From the NCBI GenBank assembly GCA_036785705.1, contig JAWUZG010000036.1, positions 13,449,501 through 13,513,500 on the forward strand: 64,000 nucleotides of DNA, read 5' to 3'. The translations under genes and the position numbers were made by a program. This DNA is from Acanthornis magna. Taxonomy: Eukaryota > Chordata > Aves > Passeriformes > Acanthizidae. Positions 1 to 11,600 of the stretch are shown in pieces; position 1 is the stretch's first letter; each line of letters starts with the position of its first letter. Below the pieces are notes generated by a model. The model did no database searches. It was not told the origin of the DNA and saw nothing but the letters and a program-made list of their open reading frames with translations.

Positions 1-76
1 GAGCTGTTGGTGACCTCGAGTAGTCAACGATATCACACCGGAATGAGTATCCTGTGGCCCAGCCTGACATAAGAAA
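1..76 (-). CDS. ELOVL7: ELOVL7, third coding exon in the window (partial, cut by window edge)
   Basis: The exon opens after a minus-strand acceptor (pyrimidine-rich tract ending ttcctccag, AG at 77-78) and reads FLMSGWATGYSFRCD, then IVDYSRSPTA, before running off position 1. This aligns without gaps to human ELOVL7 from about residue 86 (FVMSGWGIGYSFRCDIVDYSR). It joins in phase 0 to the exon ending at 2334 (...YMTYE|FLMSGW). The segment covers the end of the second membrane helix and the conserved loop before the catalytic core. The HxxHH histidine box of the elongase family lies further 3', outside the window. The exon should continue a few bases past the left edge to an ...ALR boundary. 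Confidence 0.94.
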
Positions 77-2333
77 CTGGAGGAAAGAAAAAGGAAAGGG
101 CAAAGATTTACTTCACATCTTTTGAAAAATTCATTAATTTTGGATTACTTTTGCAATTACTAAGCAGGAGGGGAAAAACAATATTAAAAACATGTTAAAT
201 CAGCAACTTTGTCAATCATCTACCTCTGTGTGGGATAGCTACCACAAAATCCTTTGCTGTTGCAGATTAATGAATTTCTAGTTCCAGGACCACACCCATA
301 GACAAGGGTTTTCTTCCTACACCCATAATTTCAGCATTAGTAACTGAAGAAAAGAAACAGATGCATCTCAAAACCAGTGTTAGAAAACAACTTACTGTGT
401 AAATAGACCACAAAACCAAATATAATTATTTTGAAAATTGCTATCACAGCGACCTGTGTTAATACTAAAAAGAATCCAACACAGCATCTTAATATTCTAA
501 CAAAACCAGCACAACAGAAAGCCATTTCTAATTACCATTAAAGACAAGGAACAAATCAATATGTGTGATATATATTTAATATCATAGTTTCCAAAATTCT
601 GCTTAGTTAAACTGCATGATTCAATTAGTTTTCCACTCAGACAAGTGATGAGAAGCCACAACTGAGAGTACCCAAGTAACCAAGAGACTATATGTACCAG
701 ATATAATTTAATCTTTTCTCTTGGAATATATTAAAGTTTGGACAAGAGCAGCAGTATTAGTATTATACTTGGCTCATTCCACTGCCAGCCACTATGACAT
801 CTGTATTTTATATCTGTTCACAAAGTGCTTCTCATCATCACCATCCACTCATGCACAATAAGAGCTTTACCTCTCCTAAAAGAATCAGGGCTTTAGTCCT
901 TTCAACTTCCTAAAAGAACTGATTACTTAAAAAAACCAAGCTTTTGGGGAGCACCAGCAAGACAGCACAGTACTAAAATACCCACCAAATGACTTGGTTC
1001 CAAAAAGGGAAAGAATCAGCTTCTTGCTGACCACCAGACAACAGCAGAAATTCAATCGGTTACACTCTGTCTGAGGATCCTTTCATGAAATTGTAACATG
1101 GAAGTCTTGACAGCAGACTTATTGAATACTGTGGTAGTGTCACACACTAACAGAAGTTTCATTTTTTTATTTGATTGTTTTTTTTGTGGGGTTTTTGGTG
1201 GGTTTTTGTTTGTTTGTTTCTGAGGTTTATAACCAAAACCAAACTTGGAACCAAATACCAAAAGGAAGTCCAGCAATTTTTCAAAGCAATGTCTAGATAG
1301 CAAAAGTATACATCTTGCCCACCACTTTCCACACAGCAATCATGACACAAAGTAACTGCTGCTGCACTGCCTTTGGAAGAGGTTAGAAGAAAAGTCAAGT
1401 ACTTCACTGTAATTCATGATAAGATTCATGTAAATTAAGCTAACAGAAACACATTCTGCCAATTTGGCACAATAGTCTGACAACTTCTTATTAGTAGTTT
1501 GCCAAAGCTGAAACAGCCACATAGCCTGAGGGACACACAGAGGGGTCAGTACTATCAAAGTGATGCTTCCCCAAGCAAACGTATAAGGCTGTCATTCACA
1601 AAAATACCATCATCAGCTACACTTCAAAAAAAAACCCCCAAAGCCCACCAACCCCCAACAAACAAGTAAAGCCCAATGGCTGCAAAATCTCAACATTGCT
1701 TTTGAAAAAAAGAGTATTTGCTATTTTGGAGTTGGTGTTCAAGATATTGATAATTTGGGCTTGAGGGGAAAAGCAGAGGGCAGAGATTGGACATTTTTTG
1801 TTTGTTTGGAGGGGTTTTGTTTGTTCATTTGAAGGACAAAAATGCCTTGAATTAGACTTTGTTAACCTCTGTCGTTGACTTCTGTCATTTAAAAGACAGA
1901 TCTAACTGAAAATTATTTCATAGTAGATGTACTCTATATAGTGTTTGAAACATGAGTTGTTGTTCCTTCCCCTTAAGGGTGGGCTGTCACACTATCACCT
2001 AGCAGGACAGAAACAATTACAAAATACTAATAAAAGCATATTGTCTGCTTTACCTGCTGCAGTACAGGAAATTTAAATTATGAATACTTTAAACTTTTAA
2101 AATTATGTATAATGACACAAAACGTTTTACATTCTTTCTAGGTATGACTTACTCCTTTTTTCCAAGAATGACTAGTTTGTAAGAACATAATTACTTGGAG
2201 GAACATAATTACTGCCATGAAAATAATATTTTTTGAGAACTTCTGTGTGGGAATTACATTAATAAATTTATTAAAAGTTAGTAGTTAAAGACATGAAATA
2301 TATAAATACATTACAAACAAAAATAGTACTTAC
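77..2333 (-). other. ELOVL7: ELOVL7 intron between second and third coding exons
   Basis: This intron of about 2.26 kb has canonical gt...ag ends (donor gtaagtact next to 2334). It is AT-rich. A T/G-rich low-complexity patch with short GTTT runs lies at about 1165-1222. I see no other gene, RNA or recognisable transposon. Confidence 0.85.
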
Positions 2334-2524
2334 TTCATAAGTCATATATAAAGAGAGTGCTACCACACTAAAATTATAAAATGTCATGATCTGCCTGAGT
2401 TCAAAAGGTTTTTTATTTTCCATGAGTTTGGGTCCCAAGGAAGTGACAAAATAAATGTAGGTTCCAATGATGAAAGTTGTTGGAAAAGGTGAAGACATGA
2501 GTGGCCAGCCTTCCAGTCTTGGAT
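2334..2524 (-). CDS. ELOVL7: ELOVL7, second coding exon
   Basis: This 191-nt exon has acceptor ...ccttctag and donor gtaagt. Its first two bases complete a split Asp codon (G|AT) from the upstream exon, and 63 full codons follow. The product reads [20 protein letters not shown], then [20 protein letters not shown], then [11 protein letters not shown]...YMTYE, matching human ELOVL7 residues 23-85. The first membrane helix is about [20 protein letters not shown]. The family motif GPKLMENxKPFEL follows it, and the second helix starts at IMTFYNF. ELOVL7 is an ER membrane 3-ketoacyl-CoA synthase that condenses malonyl-CoA with C16-C20 saturated and unsaturated acyl-CoAs, the rate-limiting step of very-long-chain elongation. 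ELOVL1 is the closest paralogue, but this N-terminal sequence fits ELOVL7 better. Confidence 0.96.
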
Positions 2525-4512
2525 CTAGAAGGGGTAGGGAGGAGAAAAAAAAGAAATCAGATCTCTACAGTACTTACTAAAACAGCTACGAAAAATATTT
2601 AATTCTTGATGGTTTAGGTTTTTCTGTCACAGATCACGTTCCAGAGTCCATTCACCACAAATCCATACCAACTGGATAACAAGATTTAACACACGTAGGA
2701 TTCAATACTTCTTTCTGAATCAGTTCTTCACATATAATAAAAAGGAGACACAGAATAACAAGTGACATGATTTTCTGTCTTTATAGCACAACAAAGCATA
2801 CACTTTGATACAACAAGAAAGTTGTAATACAAGCAAGTGTTGCAAGTTACTCCACAGTTATCCCAGAGAGCTGTATTGCAGAAGGACCTCCTCCTAAGCA
2901 CACCCCACTCCCTCTCCCCAGAGATGAGGCTGGCAGGTATTTCATCTGAGCATCACCATGATTGCACTGCACCCTTTGGTGGTTCATCACAGAGTCCCAG
3001 CTCACCAAAGACTGCCACATTTCTCCATAAGCAGATGAACTGATACAAACCTCATGTAATTTTTTTATTTTTTTAATACTGACTTTTGGAAGATTTGATT
3101 CAGAATCACCCCAAACCTAACTACTGACTCAGTAAACTTTCATGTTGCTGATGTATTTTAAGGGTAAAATTGTACTATTATTTTTGTCAAGTGTTTAATT
3201 CATAGCGAAATGTTTCAAGTAAGCGAATTTTCAACCCACGGCATTCAAGCAACCTTTCCCCCATGAGACCTTCTGATGTGGTTTACAGCCACTGGAAGTG
3301 TGAAAACAGATTGAGGAGAGCAGCACATTCTAATGCTGCTCACAGCTTGTAATGTGCCAGTGCTGCTGCCCACAGACCAAGGAGGACTGTTACCCACAGC
3401 ACAAGGAATCTGCTCATGTGCCCTGCAAGAGAACCACCAGCTCCTAACAACTGTTTTTTCTGCATCCACCCTTGCACTGCTCCTACCAAACCTTTCTGTT
3501 CTTCCCAGCCTGATGTTCCACCATGCTCCACCACTAACAGTGTGATATAAAATGCCAAATACAAGGACTGTTAGGCACGGAGACAAAGAGCTCAAGTTCT
3601 GGAGTCATGGACGCTGCAGCAGAAATGCTTCCTCCATCCAATCCATTTCACCCCATGAGTCATATTGCTTAAACTCCCTTCTTAGCTTGCATGCTGTGCT
3701 TCCACAAAACAAGAAAAGTGGTGCTCAGCTACGCCAGAAAAGATAAATCAGTAATCTTATCTATCAAACCTCAACCACTTCTCAATTTTTTTCCATGAAT
3801 TAGCTAATCCCTGTAACTATCTATCTACCACAGTGAGAAACCTGAAACTGATGGGTCTTAACCCCAAAACTGAGGTCTTCTCTATCAGTGTTTGGTAAGC
3901 ATACATAATAACAGAGTGACAACATAAAAGCAAAGTGTGATTAATATCCCTTACTAACTGCAACAAGAGACTAACATCCCTTTTCAAAATACCACTGTGA
4001 CAGAGTTAATTACTCTGAGGATTAATGTCAAAACACTGAAACTTAACTTATTATGTCAAAACACCCCCTTATCAGGGCTTGGGGTGGTTTTTTTTTTCAT
4101 TTTGCAAAAGCAAAATACAGTAACACCATGTGTCTGCATTAATTAACTGATAAAATACTGTTTGGTAATTAAAAAAAAAAAAAACTGGTAATGAAAAAGG
4201 GTTAAAACTACTTATTCAGCACCACAGGAAAAACTCAAACTATATATTCAGCCAAGCCAGAGACACTTCCAGGAGAATCACTGTTTGCCCTTTATTTACT
4301 CTGAGTTTACATCCATGAAGTACCTGAGTTTTGTTTACTTCCTATTTTAAAATGGAGAAAGTAGACTGTCATGTTAATAGATAACCTGCCAAGTCTTACA
4401 AATATTCACAGGATGACAAAGCTATGTTTAAGTTGATGAACAGCACACCTAGTGTAGCTACACATCGCTATTCAAAATTACTGGGAGTAAGATTTAGATT
4501 TAAATGACTCAC
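2525..4512 (-). other. ELOVL7: ELOVL7 intron between first and second coding exons
   Basis: This intron of about 2.0 kb has donor gtgagt at its minus-strand 5' end and acceptor ...ttctag. It contains A/T homopolymers (an A run at about 4171-4183) and no recognisable gene or repeat family. A 116-codon minus-strand reading frame at 3245-3595 has no family resemblance. Confidence 0.85.
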
Positions 4513-4606
4513 CGGCATCTTTAATCCACTCATCATACAGTAGTATAGCCTTTGATGTCAGATTGCTAAAGGCCATTTTCACTTGATAAAGATTTTATGA
4601 TGCTGC
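4513..4606 (-). CDS. ELOVL7: ELOVL7, exon with start codon (coding 4513-4576)
   Basis: The ATG at 4576-4574 sits in a good context (A at -3, G at +4) and opens MAFSNLTSKAILLYDEWIKD, then A and a split Asp codon. It parallels human MAFSDLTSRTVHLYDNWIKDAD, so this start is clear. Bases 4577-4606 are 30 nt of 5' UTR behind an acceptor (tttgttttctacag). An upstream non-coding exon is therefore required, as in the human gene. The donor is G|gtgagt at 4512-4511. The coding part is 64 nt, 21 codons plus one base, and joins in frame to 2334-2524. The segment is the cytosol- or lumen-facing N terminus ahead of the first membrane helix. Confidence 0.96.
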
Positions 4607-6839
4607 CTGTAGAAAACAAACCAAAACAGAAATAAGGACTTTTGTCAATAAAACAAAGATTAATGAAGTTTTTTTGGAAAGATTTTCAGGAAACAGAGTG
4701 GTAGAAAAAGGGAAAAGGCTAACAGAGCACCAAATGTGAAATACAGATCAGGAAGCATTAGCTGGCCACATCCCACTATCCTTGGGTCTAATTTATAGCT
4801 GAGCTGTTATGCACAACAATATGATTTTGCAATCTCTACATACAAGCCAGGTGCTTCCATGCCATAAAGTGTTATCTCAAGAAACTGTGCTGCGGTTAAC
4901 CATTACAGTTAAGGGGTAAATATGAATAAATAACAGATGCTTAAATTAATTTTTGTCACAATCGCCACTTAAAGTCCAAGCCACTAATATGTGAAGAAGT
5001 TCAGCTTTGCCACATTTATTATGGAAAAAAAATATTTCTAACTAAGAAGTATTTCTAAGGTATGTGGGAAGGAGGAAAGGTACCAATATGCCAGCATACT
5101 CCTTTTAAATACAATAATTAGCTATGTTATAATTAGTATACAAATCCCACTCTGATGAATCAACTGTTTCCACAGCAGGATCATGGAATGTCATAGCACC
5201 AATGGTAATACCATTAACCTACAAAAATTATCCAGCACATCCACTTTGCATTCAGTACCTCCTACTTAAGTAAAACTTTTCAAAGTATGCTTATATGAAT
5301 ACTGATTTTTCCTCCACAATCATGCACTCATCAGCCCTTCCCTTGCCTCACTCCACCTAGAAAATACTTTTTAAAAGTCCTAGCACATTTGGTGGTTTCT
5401 CTCCCATTCCCACTCAGTATCTCACTTTACCATATAAATCCTCTCAATACCCCTGTGCAATCTTCACACTGTGTTCACCTTTATTAGTAATATTTATTTA
5501 TTTATTATTTCAGGCTCCAGCACACCTTGATAACCAGCTCCCTTCCTCTGGCAACCCTTCTGTATCTCCTCCAGGCTAAGCCAGCTGCAGGTTTAGGGAG
5601 TCAGTTTTTCTCTCATGATGGTAATGCATCTCTCTCCTCAGATCTACCACTATCATCTTCTCATTTGTCTTCACCCTAACAGTCCAGAAAAACAATTTCA
5701 CCCTTTTTTCCACTTCTACAGTGCATCCTGTTCAATGCCATTTCACAGGAGTTTTTGAGCACTACACCCACCCTACACTGCAAGATGCAACACAGACAAG
5801 CCTGCCTCCATTAGAATTCATCTAATTTACCTCATCCCCATTCTCATTTTGCTACCCACTTGTTCTCCTGGTTGTTATTCTGTCCTGTGTGCAAGGGTCG
5901 ATTTTCTGCATCAATTTCATGTTTGGAAAACACTCCCTCTGCGAGTCTCCTTTAAGTTCACATTTTCCAGAAATATTGTCCTCCAGCATCAGTATTTCCC
6001 AACACAACATTACTACCTTCATGCTGCCCATTTTCACACATCCTGTGTTCATATTACAATGTTTGCTTCAACACTCTATACTGATAAATGTGTTGACAAA
6101 ATGACAAGCATCCCCTTTCTTTCCTAATGGAAACCTGAGGAACCCTCTTGCTTTTAACACTAGCAATCACATGAAAGAAAGGATTTTATGGTTAGAGGCA
6201 AATTATAAATATGATTGTCATCTTATTTCATAAGCCAACAATGGATGATATCAAATACACGTAAATCCAACCCTGTCTTGAACATCAGCTTCTTCAGTGC
6301 TCAACTGTGACAGCCAAGCAATTCAGCCGTAACTGGTGCTGGGGAGTAGCCATTTTAAAATGTTTACTTTATAAATAACTATTGTATTAAATTGTTAGAC
6401 CGATTACAATAAATTATCCTTCTAATCCAGTATTATTTCAGTTTCAGACACATGAGAACAATCTGTCAATAGAAAAGGTATGGCAAACAAAGTACTTCAT
6501 GCAATGGTTAAAATAGAATTCTACCAGAGCCTACAGACACCTCATGCACAGTATGGCTCAATTTTTCAACAAATATATTCACTGAATACAAATAATCACA
6601 TTATATTTAACTGGTTCTTTGATAAGAAAAGTAGTTCACTGATTCCACTGCCACTCAGTTTTCCCACCCTCAGGTTACTGGAGCTCAGACTGGCTAGCTC
6701 AACATGCTGATCAAGACTAAAGTTAAACAAGAAATCTGCTTCAAAACATGCTCTTCAAAATCCAGAAATTTCAGTGTAGATTCGGGCTCTAAATTAATTG
6801 CCATTCAATATGGGGGTATTTGGTTTGCATAGCCAAGCT

Positions 6840-7840
6840 TTGGTAGTGGCAGGGGGAGGGGGTACAGGGGCTTCTTCTGTGAGAAGGTTCCTCAGTGTCC
6901 AGCAGACAGTGGTAGCTCCAAAGTTGGGATGTTTGTGGCAAAGGCTGGGCCAGTTAGAAATGGTGGTAACACCTCTGTGATAACATATGGAAGAAGAAGG
7001 AAAAAACCTTTTTGCAACCTTTTTGCAAAAACCTGCAACTTTTGTGCAGTTGTAATTGCAGCCAGAGAAGAGTGGACTGAAAGGAACAACTCTGCAGACA
7101 CCAAGGTCAGTGCAGAAGGAGAGACAGGAGGTGCTCCAGGCACCAGAGCTGAGGTTCCCCTGCAGCCCAGGGTGCAGCCCATGGTGAGGCAGCTGTGCCC
7201 CTGAGCCCATGGAGGTCCCTGGGGATGCAGAGATCCACCTGCAGCCCTGGGAGGAGACCCACGCTGGAGCAGGAGGATGCCCGAGAGGAGGCTGTGAAAG
7301 GCCTATGCAGAGAGAAGTCTCACCGGGACAGGCTGGGGCTTAAGGACTGCACCCCATGGAAGAGGGACCTACATTGCAGCACTTCATGGAGAACTGTTGC
7401 CTGTGGGAAGGACTCACGCTGGAGAAGTTTGTGAAGTGCCATCTCCCATGGGAGGGACCCCACATTGGAGCAGGGGAAGGATTCCTTGCCCTGAGCAGTG
7501 GCAGGAGCAACGTGTCAGGAACTGACCATAACCCCCACAGCCTCCCTGTGCTGCTGGGAGGGGAGAAGGTACAGTTGGAAAGGAGGTGGGAGAAGATGTT
7601 TTAAGGTCTCACTTTACTTCTAATTTTTGTGGTCTGATTTTGTTAGTAATAAATTCAGTTAATTTCTCTAATTCAAGTCTGTTTTGCCCATGACAGTATT
7701 TGGCAAGTGACATCTCCCAGTCCTTACCTCAGCCCATGAGCCCTTTGTTATATTTTCTCTCTCCCATGCAGTGGCAGAGGGGGGTGAGTGAGAGGCTTTG
7801 GTGAGCATCTGGCACCCAGCCAGGCTCAACCCACTACAAT
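6840..7840 (+). mobile_element. LTR-like avian interspersed repeat, copy A
   Basis: About 1 kb is GC-richer than its surroundings and is homologous to 35200-36207. The shared core 7105-7290 is nearly identical to 35413-35603 (only a handful of differences by eye). Both copies share a 5' end (gtagtgg...cttctgtgagaag). Both share a 3' end with an AT-rich tract (aataaa at 7648-7653 in this copy), a later ctctaattcaagtctgtttt stretch, and a terminus reading aggctcaacccactaca. The body contains degenerate units built on cacgctggagcag. I recognise the type as an avian LTR/ERV-like repeat by general pattern, but family and exact ends are uncertain. No target-site duplication was found. It lacks a segment of about 100 bp present in copy B (about 35600-35740). 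Confidence 0.7.
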
Positions 7841-8587
7841 GGGCTTGGGAGTGTTGATTGTTACACCCTCTCACAGTGGTCATCCAACAATTGCAACCTC
7901 ACAAATACACAATTCTTTACATTTACCCACTTGACTTTTCAACTTCACTTTAATTTTTGCATTAGAAATCAGACAACCCTGCTGTCAGTGTTTAAATAGC
8001 AACTCTTACACCTGATATATGTTGAAGCCAAAAGAAAGCTTTTTCCCTGGAACCAGTCTGATTCCAATAGATTTCTTCTGCTTATAGTAGAAAGGCAGCT
8101 GATGAAAATAGTGAAATCTGCCATCTGCCATGCTGATGGTGAGGCATTTGTCCCACCTCTTCTGACCTTAGCACTCACAGCTCCTCTCCCTTTAAAACAC
8201 TCCACAGAAGTTAAGACAGCAAGGGATCTCAGCCTTCACAATTTCTGTTCATAGTCAAGCAAGATATAACGTTACTGCAGTTGCCAAACTTGTTCTTAAA
8301 GTTTTTGGAGTTCAGTAATTATCCTTGAGAGAAAGCAGCCACAACCTCACCACACAATAGTGACTGATCAATTAATCTGAATCTAAAGGTATGCAAAATA
8401 TAGTAAGTTAAACCCAAATATTTTAAGAGTAGAAGTAATGTCTCCAAAAGAGACTGTGCTGTTCAGAACTTTCCTACAGTTAGAAGATTTATTTAAGATC
8501 AACTTTCATTTATAACATCACTACTTCACTTTCAATGTGCTTTATCATTCCACTTATTTTCTTAACTGGCTACACAGTTTTGCTTCA

Positions 8588-8624
8588 TAAATCCATTTCT
8601 GTGAACGATACAGAAATGGATTTA
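8588..8624. repeat. Perfect 15-bp inverted repeat with 7-nt loop
   Basis: The left arm at 8588-8602 (taaatccatttctgt) and right arm at 8610-8624 (acagaaatggattta) are exact reverse complements around gaacgat. It lies in ELOVL7 intron 1, outside any recognised repeat. It could be a small transposon remnant, a recent palindromic mutation or a structured RNA. It is shorter than a typical pre-miRNA. Confidence 0.8.
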
Positions 8625-11600
8625 CTGTTTAGGTTACTGTTAGGTTTTCAGAATAATTTTTTTGTTAACCAGCTGTAAAAGTGGGGTTAATGGCAGCATG
8701 AAAGACATTTTGTCTTACCTTGCTACACGTAGTTCAGACACATATTCATGTACACTCGAAAATAATGTGATCAAGACCTGCTTTTTTTTTTAATGGAAGA
8801 GTAAAAGAAAAATAGAAAACCACATATCCACACACAAGATAAACAACTAGCTTGTGTTTCATCAAGGAAAACAAACCATTTTTGAAAGACTGTTTTTTAA
8901 TAGTACAATTGTGTTGCTAAGAAGTAACCTGATAATGCTTTGACCGTAATGCAATCTTCCAAAATGTTTGGCAGCTTTGTAGGCTACAGGACTTATCTTC
9001 TAAATGTGAGACTGGAAAGAGTTCACTTGAAGAGACAAAGACTTGGGGCCAGAGAAGGCCATTTGTAAGACAATTTTAGTTCTTCATACTATAAACTCAT
9101 CTACCCATTAAGCATTTGTATAGCCATAGGTCAAGTCAGGCAAACATATATTTGGTTTACATACTTGCTAATGTACTTACAGAATCAGCACATCAGCACT
9201 TTTATTTACAATTTTCCCCTTTCTGCTCATATCAAAATTTTAAAAAGCCATTAAAAGACACAATAGATTATTTAGTTTGAGAGAGCAAACTTTTTCAAAA
9301 TAGGTAAGTAACACTAGCAGAATAATTTTCAAAATTAGCTGATTTTAAATGATATTTTAAATTATATTTTTAAATGATTTACATAAACTCAAAAATGCAG
9401 TCATATAAATAGTCTGCCCAGCTTGAAAATTTCTAAATAACAGAGGCAGTTCTCTCAAGCACATGCATTTGGAAAATAAGTGCCAAAATCACCTCAAACA
9501 CTTATGCAAGATATTCAGCTCTTCAAAAGAAATAAGCACTATTCTTTTTGTCAGTGGAAATAATATTGCACACCTTGGTTCAAGTTGGTGTATTGCCATA
9601 ATTTCTGAAGACATCTTTACACAAATGTGTCTCCACCACTATGAAAAATAGGAGGTGTAAGTGAGGCAAAGGAGGAAAAGGGCTGTGTTAAAGAGCAAAG
9701 TAATTTCCTGTCATCTGGTTCCCTGCAGCTCAGAGACAGCTGGAAGAGCCCACTACGTGCAGCTGAGCTGAGGCACACAGCTTGGCAGAGCCAGTTGCAA
9801 GTTGGACCATTACCTTTACTGCAGAGGCAAGAACAGATAAGATTGTTTACACTAACCAAGAATGCCCGAAATACTACAGCAAACCATATGAGAATGTCTT
9901 GATGATGACAAGTGGTAAGGAAACAAATTGTTGGAAGTGCTCAAGTTCACTTAACTCACAAAACTATTAGTAATTTTCGAAATGGGAATTATTGGTATGC
10001 CTCAAACATTCCTAATTTTTAAATGAGAACAAAAAGTTTCTCGCATTCCTTTGCTTAACCCACATGAAAGATATTTGCCATTCTTTATGCTCATTTATTC
10101 CCCCTACATAGTTTTTAAATAATAAAACAGATATCAATATTTGCTTTTAAACAGTAATTTTACAGCAATTGCTTTATGTTAATGGCTACTAAACAAAATA
10201 CGCACACAAAAGAACTTCACAAAAAGAAAACAGAAAGAAACAACCTAATGTAAACTCTGTCACTCCAAAAAAATTTAATTCAGTGTGAACTTAAAACTTA
10301 ACATTCAAAATTTACATTAGCGAACAAAGCTAGTTATTAAAAAGACAGACAAGATACTTTTACAGGGATCCTTTAGAAAATGTCTGGAGATTATGACAAT
10401 CCAGTGCAGATTTCAGTGGTCTGATTTCCATCCAGGACAGGTCCCAAGAGCAAAGGTTCCGGAGTATCCTGCCTGGCCTGATAAGACAGTGATGATAAGA
10501 GGATCCTCCACCCTGCAGACCCCACTGGAAGAGGGGAGAGCCTACAGAAAGCATTGACCCATGCAGGTCTGACTTCAAAATTACAGCTTAAGAAATGGCA
10601 GTAATACTGGCTTACATATTCAGGCACAATTATGAAACTTTCATGTTTCAGAATCACTTTGTATACTGTTGTTAATTCTGCTCTTGAAGTTCAGAAGGTA
10701 ATTAAATTAGGACATTTCACAGATGGTATCTTAAGCTTTACCTGGGAAATACCAGCTCTGCCCTTCCTATTTCCCAAGGCTGTGTGTTACATAATTGCAG
10801 TTATTTTAACTACATTACCTCCCCTATATCACATGGCAAGCAACTACAAACTGCCTATTACATGACATGGATTACTCACCCATATTCTGCAACAAAGTTT
10901 TAAACTTTAGCTGGGTGTCACCTGTTGTTACGGATTTTGCTGAGAGAAATTTTCGTCACCTTTTCCATTCTCTATGTCTTGTCTCAACCCTCCAGCCCAG
11001 TTTTTGAAAGATTCATCTCATATGCAAGTTTGCTCCATCCTGCTTAGACGGCTTTTTCCCTTTTGATAATATTGCTTATAAACACTGCCCCTCCTAGATG
11101 ACAGTGGACATCCTCAATACAGATGACTGAGGTTTAGAAACTTTATTAGAACATCTACTTATAAAATTCCTAATTGGAACTATTCAATAAGAGATCTAAT
11201 GCTTATCTTGTGTAGCCTCCCTTAGTGAATTTTTTACATAGCAAGTCTTTACTTAGTCCTTTGTTTTTTAAGCTAGCATCAAATCTGTCATTCATCTACA
11301 TGACTAAAGTACTCTAAGTAGCAGAACTAGTGAAAATAGGTTTAATTTCAACCACACTTCAGATTGGTTTTTTGTCCATCGAATGGATTTCCCACTCTAC
11401 GGCTGTGTAAAATAAAGACCAATTTGTATTTCCTTCCACATCTCTTTATAAATTGTTAAAAGAACAGATACTGAAGATTTCACAGCAAAGCTGAACACTA
11501 ACAACAGGCACAGATAATCCCCTTCTTATGGGAACTATTTCAGGAGTACAGCCCTATTTTGTACCCAGCTCTCAGCCAAAATTACATGGACCCTTTCCTG

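Noticed and set aside
3245..3595. A 116-codon minus-strand open frame in an ELOVL7 intron.
   Set aside because: No family resemblance and overlapping plus-strand open frames. The length is compatible with chance over tens of kilobases.
6794..7210. Open frames in repeat copy A; its plus-strand frame ends in the same peptide (EVPLQPRVQPMVRQLCP) as one in copy B at 35150-35515.
   Set aside because: The shared peptide follows from near-identical repeat DNA. The frames have different 5' parts and no recognisable domain, so they are not evidence of a gene.
10360..10660. A slightly GC-richer segment with overlapping minus-strand open frames, considered as an extra ELOVL7 exon.
   Set aside because: The exons already found account for the known N terminus, and these frames have no matching family or convincing paired splice sites.
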